The translations under genes were made by a program, and so were the position numbers. The notes below the pieces were generated by a model, which was not told where the DNA came from, made no database searches, and saw only the letters and a program-made list of their open reading frames with translations. From Curvibacter sp. (GTDB lineage Bacteria > Pseudomonadota > Gammaproteobacteria > Burkholderiales > Burkholderiaceae_C), in contig JADCGR010000033.1 of the NCBI GenBank assembly GCA_020248905.1, forward strand, positions 1-64,000: a stretch of DNA of 64,000 nucleotides, given 5' to 3'. Below, piece after piece: positions 34,255 through 41,181 of this stretch; positions within the stretch are counted from its first letter, which is position 1, and every line of letters begins with the position of its first letter.

Positions 34255-34383
34255 GGGAACTCCAACGTTCTTGTTTCATGTGCATCGAACTGATAACAAA
34301 CCGACGCAATCTTGAGGGCATCTACCGAGAAAATCCCGGACCGAGGCTCTGGCGGGACGCCATCATAAGCGATCCCCGGAACG

Positions 34384-34932
34384 CTACTTCAAGCCGCGCC
34401 AAAGCGCCAGGTCCTGCTTAGTGAGCTTGCCGATCTTGCGATTGAGCAGAGTTCCCTCAGCACCCAAGAGGACCGTGAAGGGCAATCCGCCGGCCTGATT
34501 GCCAAGATTCCTGCTCAGGGTCAGGCCGTCCATGCCAGCCAGCGCCACGGGAAAAGCCAGCGGCTGGCGCGCCAGGAAAGCCTGCACCGGCGCGAGCTTG
34601 TCGACGGCAATTCCGAGCACTTGCCAACCTTTGGGGCTGTTTTCTTGATAGAAGGTATTCAGAAGAGGCAATTCTTCAACACATGGTGGACACCAGGTAG
34701 CCCAGAAATTGATCAGCAATGGGCGTCCACGCATGCTGCTTAGAGCCAGACGGCTACCAACCGGCGTGTCGAACTCCAGAGACCAGAGTTGGTCTTCTGC
34801 GCCGGTTGTCGCCGGAGCTGGCGCGTAACGCCACCAGGCCAGGCCCACGCCGGCCAGGCCGGCGGCCGTGGCGCTGAGCACGTACACAGATCGCCTGCGG
34901 GAAAGGCCAAAAGGCTTGGAGGCATCGCTCAA
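34384..34932 (-). CDS. TlpA-like membrane-anchored thioredoxin
   Basis: 182 residues. One N-terminal membrane anchor (RSVYVLSATAAGLAGVGLAWW) places the rest in the periplasm. The thioredoxin fold has the redox motif WCPPC in LLINFWATWCPPCVEELPLL, followed by GIAVDKLAPVQAFLA and the cis-Pro region GGLPFTVLLG. A TlpA/ResA-type disulfide reductase, often linked to cytochrome c maturation. Its start overlaps the stop of the upstream gene by four bases. Confidence 0.92.
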   Translation of the reverse strand: MSDASKPFGLSRRRSVYVLSATAAGLAGVGLAWWRYAPAPATTGAEDQLWSLEFDTPVGSRLALSSMRGRPLLINFWATWCPPCVEELPLLNTFYQENSPKGWQVLGIAVDKLAPVQAFLARQPLAFPVALAGMDGLTLSRNLGNQAGGLPFTVLLGAEGTLLNRKIGKLTKQDLALWRGLK

Positions 34933-35522
34933 TTTTCTTCATCCTGAATCAAAAGGCGGCGAACTGCAGCCAAATCTCCGCGTGGGGTGCGTTGCCTCGC
35001 ATCCCGCAGCAAGGCACCCCGCAGGTCATCCAGATCGTTCACCAGCAAATGTATCCCAATCGTCTCCCCCAAGTCGCGACACGGGGCATGAAAACTCAGC
35101 GCCTCCACCGGCTCCTGGTGCAAACCCGTCACGGTACGCGGCTCGTACTTCACACCCAGGTCGATCAGTGCGATCTCGGCCGATTTCTCGTCGTCGCAGA
35201 AAAGTTGCAGGTAGATATCAGACAGGCGCGTGGCTGTCCCGTGCCAGACCGCACCACCGAGATGCGGCCTGAATCGCTCAAGCCGCTCCATCCAGTACAG
35301 GGCGAGGCGACGCAGCGCGCGCAGCTCCGCAGGCTGGGTAGCAGCGCAGAAGAGGTCAATGTGCTCGCGCACGGCATCCTCAACGGCCTGGTTGTCTGGC
35401 AGGGGCGTGCGCTGCGGCAGACCGAGCTGACGGACGGCATGCCGCTTGGCAGGGCCGTACTCCAGCCCCTCCTCGACAACCAGCCGCGCAGCAGCAGCGG
35501 CAATTTCTTCGGTGGCAGTCAC
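34929..35522 (-). CDS. Conserved hypothetical, nucleotidyltransferase-like
   Basis: 197 residues from a GTG at 35522. I recognise no named family. The segment GAVWHGTATRLSDIYLQLFCDDEKSAEIALIDLG recalls the G-x-x-x-S-D-I pattern of nucleotidyltransferase folds, but the second metal Asp is replaced (SDIYLQ). Near the N-terminus it has LVVEEGLEYGPAKRHAVRQLGL. The gene is divergent from mpl, with only 57 bases between, and is joined by an ATGA overlap to the TlpA-like gene. The position beside mpl hints at a wall-related role but proves nothing. Confidence 0.7.
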   Translation of the reverse strand: MTATEEIAAAAARLVVEEGLEYGPAKRHAVRQLGLPQRTPLPDNQAVEDAVREHIDLFCAATQPAELRALRRLALYWMERLERFRPHLGGAVWHGTATRLSDIYLQLFCDDEKSAEIALIDLGVKYEPRTVTGLHQEPVEALSFHAPCRDLGETIGIHLLVNDLDDLRGALLRDARQRTPRGDLAAVRRLLIQDEEN

Positions 35523-35579
35523 GGTGCCGATTGTGCGCGCAAGCGCCAGGCCGTGCCGACCTACCCCTAGAATCGCCCG

Positions 35580-36980
35580 ATGCATATCCATGTCCTTGGC
35601 ATCTGCGGCACGTTCATGGGAGGATTGGCCGCGCTGGCGCGTGAAGCGGGCCACCAGGTAACCGGCTGCGACGCCGGGGTCTACCCACCCATGAGTGAGC
35701 AGCTCGGGGCGCTGGGCATCAACCTGATCGAAGGCTACGGTGCCGACCAGATGTCGCTGCAACCTGATCTCTATGTGATCGGCAACGTGGTCAGCCGCGC
35801 GCGCACCCCGCAAGGCGCAGCCAAGTTCCCCCTCATGGAAGCCATCCTAGAAAGCGGCGCCGCCTACACCAGCGGCCCCCAGTGGCTGGCGGAGCACGTG
35901 CTGCAAGGGAGGCACGTGCTGGCTGTGGCAGGGACTCACGGCAAGACGACGACCACCTCCATGCTGGCCTGGATCCTGGAGGCCACAGGCCGCCGACCGG
36001 GATTCCTGGTCGGCGGCGTCCCCCTGAACTTCGGCATCTCGGCACGCCTGGGCGGGCCGTCGATCCAAGCCGGCAGCGGGCAGCGACCACTGTTTGTGAT
36101 CGAGGCCGACGAGTACGACACCGCGTTTTTCGACAAGCGCAGCAAGTTCGTGCATTACCGGCCACGTACCGCCGTGCTCAATAACCTGGAGTTCGACCAC
36201 GCGGACATCTTCGACGACCTGGCCTCCATCGAACGCCAGTTCCACCATCTTGTGCGCACCGTACCTGGCTCCGGGCGCGTGGTGGTCAACGGGCTGGAGG
36301 AAAGCCTGGCGCGCGTCTTGCACGCCGGGTGCTGGAGCGAGGTGCGCAGCTTTGGCGCTGCGGTGAGCGACTTCAGCGCCATCGGAGAGCCTCACGACTT
36401 TGAAGTGCGGCAAGGCGGGCGCCCCGTGGGCCGGGTGCGCTGGTCGCTCAGCGGCCAGCACAACCAGCTCAATGCGCTGGCCGCCATCGCTGCAGCGGAC
36501 CATGTGGGTATCGCGCCGGCTGAAGCGGCGCAGGCCCTGGGCTGCTTTGAAAACGTGCGGCGGCGCATGGAGGTGCGCGGCCGCGTGCGGGAGATGACCG
36601 TCTACGATGACTTTGCCCACCATCCTACGGCCATCCGTACCACAGTCGACGGCCTGCGGCGCAAGGCAGGACCTGCGGCGCGCATCCTCGCCGTCTTTGA
36701 GCCCCGCAGCAACACTATGAAGCTGGGCACTATGAAAGCCCAGCTACCCTGGAGCCTTGAAGGCGCAGACCTCGCGTTTTGCCATGCGGGTGGCCTGGAT
36801 TGGGATGCGCGCGAGGCGCTGGCGCCCATGGGTGCGCGCGCCAAGGTGGCCGACACGGTGGAGCAGCTAGTACAACAGGTGGTCGCCCACGCAAAGCCCG
36901 GCGATCACATCCTGTGCATGAGCAACGGTGGCTTCGGTGGCGTGCACCAGAAGCTGCTCGATGCATTGAAACCTAAGTAG
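35580..36980 (+). CDS. mpl: UDP-MurNAc:L-Ala-gamma-D-Glu-meso-DAP ligase (Mpl)
   Basis: 466 residues. It ligates recycled murein tripeptide to UDP-MurNAc. Mur ligase layout: the N-terminal Rossmann part is MHIHVLGICGTFMGGLAALAREAGH, the P-loop is [16 protein letters not shown] (from residue 118), and EADEYDTAFFDKRSKF carries catalytic acids. The C-terminal part has YDDFAHHPTAI and FEPRSNTMKLG. With ampD in this window, two steps of wall recycling are covered. Confidence 0.96.
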   Translation: MHIHVLGICGTFMGGLAALAREAGHQVTGCDAGVYPPMSEQLGALGINLIEGYGADQMSLQPDLYVIGNVVSRARTPQGAAKFPLMEAILESGAAYTSGPQWLAEHVLQGRHVLAVAGTHGKTTTTSMLAWILEATGRRPGFLVGGVPLNFGISARLGGPSIQAGSGQRPLFVIEADEYDTAFFDKRSKFVHYRPRTAVLNNLEFDHADIFDDLASIERQFHHLVRTVPGSGRVVVNGLEESLARVLHAGCWSEVRSFGAAVSDFSAIGEPHDFEVRQGGRPVGRVRWSLSGQHNQLNALAAIAAADHVGIAPAEAAQALGCFENVRRRMEVRGRVREMTVYDDFAHHPTAIRTTVDGLRRKAGPAARILAVFEPRSNTMKLGTMKAQLPWSLEGADLAFCHAGGLDWDAREALAPMGARAKVADTVEQLVQQVVAHAKPGDHILCMSNGGFGGVHQKLLDALKPK

Positions 36981-36999
36981 ACAAACCCGCTCAAAACGC

Positions 37000-37040
37000 G
37001 CGACACCGCGGAACCGGCTTCGCCAAGCCACCGGTGTCGC
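37000..37040. repeat. Dispersed palindromic repeat, copy B
   Basis: GCGACACCG (37000-37008) pairs perfectly with CGGTGTCGC (37032-37040). The core between them (GGAACCGGCTTCGCCAAGCC) is shared with copies A and C. It lies between the convergent mpl and aroG genes, 19 bases after the mpl stop. Confidence 0.65.
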
Positions 37041-37078
37041 ACCTTGCGGGAGCTGTGCGTGCAGCCCGGGGGGGAGCT

Positions 37079-38203
37079 TTATCCCCGTCGCGCCTTGACC
37101 GCGTCGGACAATACCTGCAGCGCCTGCAGTGAGTCATCCCAGCCCAGGCAGGCGTCGGTGATGCTCTTGCCGTGCTCCAGGCGGGCGGGATCATCCTTGC
37201 CTGGCGTGAACTTCTGCGCGCCGGCCTGGAGATGGCTCTCGATCATCACGCCGAAGACGCCACGCGAGCCGCTAGCAATCTGACGCGCAACGTCGCGTGC
37301 CACGTCGAGCTGCCGCTCGTGCTGCTTGCTGCTGTTGGCGTGACTGAAGTCCACCATCAGCGTGGCCGGCAACTTCGCGGCCTCCAGCTCCTTGCAGGCC
37401 GAAGCCACGCTGGCGGCGTCGTAATTGGGCGTCTTGCCGCCGCGCAGGATGACGTGGCAGTCCTTGTTGCCGTTGGTCTGCACGATCGCCACCTTGCCAT
37501 TCTTGTGCACCGACAGGAAGTGGTGGCCGCGGGCGGCCGCCTGAATCGCGTCGGTGGCGATGCGGATGTTTCCGTCGGTGCCGTTCTTGAATCCGATCGG
37601 TGCAGACAGGCCCGAGGCCAGCTCGCGGTGCACCTGGCTCTCAGTGGTGCGCGCGCCAATGGCCCCCCAGGCGATCAGGTCACCGATGTACTGCGGCGAG
37701 ATCACGTCAAGGAACTCGCTGCCGGCTGGCAGGTCGAGGCGGTTGATCTCGATGAGCAGCTGGCGTGCGATGCGCAAACCCTCGTCGATGCGGTAGCTTT
37801 CGTCCAGGTAGGGATCGTTGATCAGACCCTTCCACCCCACCGTGGTGCGCGGCTTCTCGAAGTAGACGCGCATCACGATCTCCAGCGTCCCCTTGTGCAG
37901 ATCGCGCTGCTGCTTCAGGCGCCGCGCGTATTCCAGTGCAGCCGCCGGGTCGTGGATGGAACACGGGCCGATGATGACCAGCAGGCGGTCATCCTTGCCC
38001 GCCATGATGTTGTGGATGGTGTGGCGCGTATGGGTGATCAGGCTTTCCACGGGAGTGCCGCTGATCGGGAAGAAGCGGATGAGGTGCTCGGGCGGGGGCA
38101 ACACGGTGATGTCCTTGATGCGTTGGTCGTCGGTACGGCTGGTCTTGTCACCGGGGTGCGCATACCAGGCGTCGGCGCTGGCAGGCTGGGCTTGGGTCGT
38201 CAT
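37079..38203 (-). CDS. aroG: 3-deoxy-7-phosphoheptulonate (DAHP) synthase, class I
   Basis: 374 residues of the AroF/G/H family, the first enzyme of the shikimate pathway. Markers are LLVIIGPCSIHDPAAALEYARRL, VMRVYFEKPRTTVGWKGLINDPYLD, ISPQYIGDLIAWGAIGARTTESQVHRELASG and VDFSHANSSKQ, which include the metal ligands Cys and His. The N-terminal extension needed for feedback inhibition is present. The feedback amino acid cannot be read with certainty, so the symbol is by family. AAGGAG lies 7 bases before the start. The 5' region holds an aromatic leader ORF and terminator. Confidence 0.95.
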   Translation of the reverse strand: MTTQAQPASADAWYAHPGDKTSRTDDQRIKDITVLPPPEHLIRFFPISGTPVESLITHTRHTIHNIMAGKDDRLLVIIGPCSIHDPAAALEYARRLKQQRDLHKGTLEIVMRVYFEKPRTTVGWKGLINDPYLDESYRIDEGLRIARQLLIEINRLDLPAGSEFLDVISPQYIGDLIAWGAIGARTTESQVHRELASGLSAPIGFKNGTDGNIRIATDAIQAAARGHHFLSVHKNGKVAIVQTNGNKDCHVILRGGKTPNYDAASVASACKELEAAKLPATLMVDFSHANSSKQHERQLDVARDVARQIASGSRGVFGVMIESHLQAGAQKFTPGKDDPARLEHGKSITDACLGWDDSLQALQVLSDAVKARRG

Positions 38204-38246
38204 CGCATTGCTCCTTGAATTCGGTTTGGACGGGTTGTGACTCGGT

Positions 38247-38278
38247 AAAAAAAAACCGCCGGCTGGGCCGGCGGTTTT
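38247..38278 (-). terminator. Attenuator terminator in the aroG leader
   Basis: On the minus strand a 12-bp stem, AAAACCGCCGGC paired with GCCGGCGGTTTT around a CCA loop, continues into a total of nine T residues (38255-38247). It ends 44 bases before the aroG start codon, that is, between its promoter and gene. It could also stop read-through from tldD. The leader segment GCCGCCGGCG at 38330-38321 can pair with either arm and would prevent the stem. Confidence 0.9.
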
Positions 38279-38306
38279 GGAATTCGGACGTTTCTAGAAG
38301 GTACGT

Positions 38307-38378
38307 TCAGAACTCTCTCTCGCCGGCGGCGCGTGAGAACCAAAAGTAGCCATGAAAATAGAAACGGCTGGAAACCAT
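38307..38378 (-). CDS. Aromatic leader peptide of aroG (attenuation)
   Basis: 23 codons from an ATG at 38378 to a TGA at 38309-38307. Residues 6-8 are Phe-Tyr-Phe and 11-14 are Tyr-Phe-Trp-Phe; Phe is also the last residue. Eight of 23 residues are aromatic and all three end-products of the pathway are represented. Codons 17-20 form the GC-rich segment that competes with the downstream terminator. A ribosome held at the aromatic codons would leave this segment free and let transcription run into aroG; a ribosome finishing the peptide would cover it and allow termination. No ribosome site precedes the ATG. Confidence 0.82.
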   Translation of the reverse strand: MVSSRFYFHGYFWFSRAAGEREF

Positions 38379-38385
38379 GGAAATC

Positions 38386-38394
38386 AATATAGCA
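38386..38394 (-). promoter_or_regulatory. Extended -10 promoter of the aroG leader
   Basis: TGCTATATT on the minus strand has the TGn extended -10 followed by TATATT (38391-38386). Only seven bases separate it from the leader ATG, so transcription would start at or next to that ATG, giving a leaderless message. No good -35 was found. It lies in the 51 bases between the tldD stop and the leader ORF. Confidence 0.6.
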
Positions 38395-38429
38395 CAGAAA
38401 AAACGTGGCTCCGTGAGGGTGGTGAGCGT

Positions 38430-39902
38430 TCAGGCCGTACCTCCGACCGTCAGCCCGTCGATGCGCAGGGTAGGCTGCCCGACGCCCACGGGAACGCTCT
38501 GTCCTTCCTTGCCACAGGTGCCCACGCCGCTGTCCAGACGCATGTCGTTGCCGATCATCGTGACCCGTGTCAGCGCATCCGGACCATTACCCACGAGGGT
38601 CGCGCCCTTGACCGGGTAAAGGATCTTGCCGTTCTCGACCCACCAGGCTTCGCTCGCGGAGAACACGAACTTGCCGGAGGTGATGTCCACCTGGCCACCG
38701 CCAAAATTGGTTGCGTACAGGCCACGATCGATGCTCGCGACGATCTCCTCGGCGGTCTTGTCCCCGCCTAGCATGTAGGTGTTGGTCATGCGGGGCATGG
38801 GCACGTGGGCGTAGCTCTCGCGCCGGCCGTTACCCGTGGGCCGTACCTTCATGAGTCGCGCGTTCGTCGCGTCCTGGATATAGCCCTTGAGGATACCGTT
38901 CTCGATCAGCACATTACGCTGGGTGGGGCAACCCTCGTCGTCGACGTTGAGCGAGCCGCGCCTGTCGGCGATGGTGCCGTCGTCGAGGACCGTGACGCCC
39001 TTGGCCGCTACCCGCTGACCGATGCGCCCGGCAAAGGCGCTTGAGCCCTTGCGGTTGAAGTCACCTTCCAGACCATGCCCGATGGCTTCGTGAAGCAGCA
39101 CGCCAGGCCATCCCGGGCCCAGGACCACGGTCATCTCGCCTGCCGGCGCTGGACGGGATTCCAGGTTCGTCAACGCCGCATTGACGGCCTCGTCGACGTA
39201 GCGGGTGATCATGGCGTCGTCAAAGTAGGCGAGGCCAAAGCGGCCACCACCACCGGAGGAGCCCATTTCGCGGCGCACTGCGCCGGCCACGGTCTGCTCG
39301 GCAATCACGGTCACCGACAGGCGCACCAGGGGGCGGACGTCGGCAGCAAGGGTACCGTCGGCACGGACCACGAGCACGACGTCGTATTCACCCGCCAGAC
39401 CGGCCATGACCTGCACCACGCGCGGGTCCTTGGCACGAGCGAGCTTTTCCACCTTTTCAAGCAGGGCCACCTTGGCGGTGCTGTCCAGCGTGGCGATCGG
39501 ATCGGTGCCCGGGTAGAGCGTACGCGAGCCCGCAATCTTGCGAGCGGCTGCCTTGAGCCGCGCCGTCTGGCCCGACCCTGCAATGGTGCGCACCGTGCGC
39601 GCGGCGTCCAGCAGGGAAGCCTGCGAGATGTCGTCCGAGTAGGCAAACGCCGTCTTCTCGCCGCTCACGGCGCGCACACCGACGCCCTGGTCGATGCTGA
39701 AGGAACCGGTTTTCACGATGCCCTCTTCCAGGCTCCAGCCCTCGCTGCGCGTGTACTGGAAATACAGGTCGGCGTCATCGACCCGATGGGCGCGGATCTC
39801 GCTGAGGGCTCGCAGAAGATGCGATTCGTCCAGACCAAAAGGCGTGAGCAGCAACTCGCGGGCAGTGGCCAGACGCTCCAGGGTGGGTTCGCGTGAAATC
39901 AT
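38430..39902 (-). CDS. tldD: Metalloprotease TldD
   Basis: 490 residues. TldD forms a heterodimeric zinc protease with TldE/PmbA that degrades unfolded peptides and processes some peptide products. The zinc site HEAIGHGLEGD contains HExxxH. Other markers are VDDADLYFQYTRSEGWSLEEGIVKTG and VGTCGKEGQSVPVGVGQPTLRIDGLTVGG at the C-terminus. The partner gene is not in the window. The aroG leader starts 51 bases after its stop. Confidence 0.96.
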   Translation of the reverse strand: MISREPTLERLATARELLLTPFGLDESHLLRALSEIRAHRVDDADLYFQYTRSEGWSLEEGIVKTGSFSIDQGVGVRAVSGEKTAFAYSDDISQASLLDAARTVRTIAGSGQTARLKAAARKIAGSRTLYPGTDPIATLDSTAKVALLEKVEKLARAKDPRVVQVMAGLAGEYDVVLVVRADGTLAADVRPLVRLSVTVIAEQTVAGAVRREMGSSGGGGRFGLAYFDDAMITRYVDEAVNAALTNLESRPAPAGEMTVVLGPGWPGVLLHEAIGHGLEGDFNRKGSSAFAGRIGQRVAAKGVTVLDDGTIADRRGSLNVDDEGCPTQRNVLIENGILKGYIQDATNARLMKVRPTGNGRRESYAHVPMPRMTNTYMLGGDKTAEEIVASIDRGLYATNFGGGQVDITSGKFVFSASEAWWVENGKILYPVKGATLVGNGPDALTRVTMIGNDMRLDSGVGTCGKEGQSVPVGVGQPTLRIDGLTVGGTA

Positions 39903-39989
39903 GCAAGCATTGTAGGGCTCGGGCGCGCCCGCTGCAGAGGGAGCTCTCGCCTGCTGCGCAGCCCGGCGCGCCCCAGCACAGGCGACGGC

Positions 39990-41144
39990 TCAGGTCTGGA
40001 TCAGACGCTTGGACTTGGCAATCGACATCATCATTCCCAGCGCCAGCCCCAGAGTGACCATGGCGGTGCCGCCGTAGCTGATGAAGGGCAAGGGCACGCC
40101 GACCACGGGCAGGATGCCGCTGACCATGCCCATGTTTACGAAAGCGTAGGTAAAGAAGATCATGGTGATCGCGCCAGCCAGCAGGCGGGCGAACAGGGTC
40201 GGCGCGTCCAGCGCGATGGCCAGGCAGCGCAGCACCAGGAAGAGGAAGGCTCCCAGCAGAAAGAGGTTGCCCAGCAGACCGAATTCCTCTGAATAGGCGG
40301 CGAAGATGAAATCAGTGGTGCGCTCCGGAATGAACTCCAGATGCGTCTGGGTGCCTTGCATGAAGCCCTTGCCCAGAACACCGCCTGAGCCGATGGCAAT
40401 CATGCCCTGGATGATGTGAAAACCCTTGCCCAGCGGATCGCGCCAGGGATCGAGCAGGGTGCACACCCGCTGCTGCTGGTAACCATGCAGCAGCGGCCAG
40501 TCCACGCCGGCCGCGCACAGTTCGGGTTCGAAAATCACGAGCAGAAGCACCCCCACCAAACCCAGGGCGACCGGTGGCAGTATGAGTTTCCAGCTAAGTC
40601 CGGCGAAGAAAATCACAGAGAGGCCAGCCGCCAGCACCAACAGCGAGGTTCCAAGGTCCGGCTGCTTCATGATCAAGCCCACGGGCAGGGCCAGCAGCAT
40701 GCCGGCGACCAGAAAGTCCAGCGGACGCAACTGGCCCTCGCGCTTCTGGAACCACCAGGCCAGCATCAGCGGCATGGCGATCTTCAGGATCTCGCTGGGC
40801 TGGATGACGATGCCCACGTTGATCCAGCGCCGGGCGCCCTTCTTGGTGATGCCGAAGATGGCCACGGCGATCAGCAAGGACACGCCCAGCACGTAAAGCG
40901 GCACCGCCAGGCTCATGAGCCGCTGGGGCGGGACCTGGGCTACGACGAACATAATGAAGCCTGCGATCAGCATGTTGCGACCATGGTCCATGAATCGTGT
41001 GCCATGGTCGTAGCCGGACGAGTACATCGTCAGCAGTCCGGCGCCCGCGAGCATGAAGACCGCGAACGCCAGCGGGCCGTCAAAGCCCTGGAACCAGGGC
41101 AGCGTACGCTGCATCAGAGTTGGGCGCTCGAAGACAACCGGCAT
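39990..41144 (-). CDS. rodA: Rod shape-determining protein RodA
   Basis: 384 residues, SEDS family with about ten membrane helices. It polymerises glycan strands of the elongation machinery with PBP2. Conserved parts are WINVGIVIQPSEILKIAMPLMLAWW, KQPDLGTSLLVLAAG, GKGFMQGTQTHLEFIPERTTDFIFAAYSEEFGLLG and VGVPLPFISYGGTAMV. The start at 41144 fits the family; the upstream frame to 41258 overlaps the kinase gene. The mreBCD-mrdA genes that often precede it are not here. Confidence 0.95.
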   Translation of the reverse strand: MPVVFERPTLMQRTLPWFQGFDGPLAFAVFMLAGAGLLTMYSSGYDHGTRFMDHGRNMLIAGFIMFVVAQVPPQRLMSLAVPLYVLGVSLLIAVAIFGITKKGARRWINVGIVIQPSEILKIAMPLMLAWWFQKREGQLRPLDFLVAGMLLALPVGLIMKQPDLGTSLLVLAAGLSVIFFAGLSWKLILPPVALGLVGVLLLVIFEPELCAAGVDWPLLHGYQQQRVCTLLDPWRDPLGKGFHIIQGMIAIGSGGVLGKGFMQGTQTHLEFIPERTTDFIFAAYSEEFGLLGNLFLLGAFLFLVLRCLAIALDAPTLFARLLAGAITMIFFTYAFVNMGMVSGILPVVGVPLPFISYGGTAMVTLGLALGMMMSIAKSKRLIQT

Positions 41145-41181
41145 GGCGACATTATCCCGCCATTGCCCTTCATGCCAGGCC

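Noticed and set aside
38251-38280. Hairpin with long A/T run near 38260 as only the tldD terminator
   Set aside because: Possible, but it lies within the aroG 5' region after a promoter-like element and an aromatic leader ORF, and it can be opened by a leader segment, so attenuation explains more.
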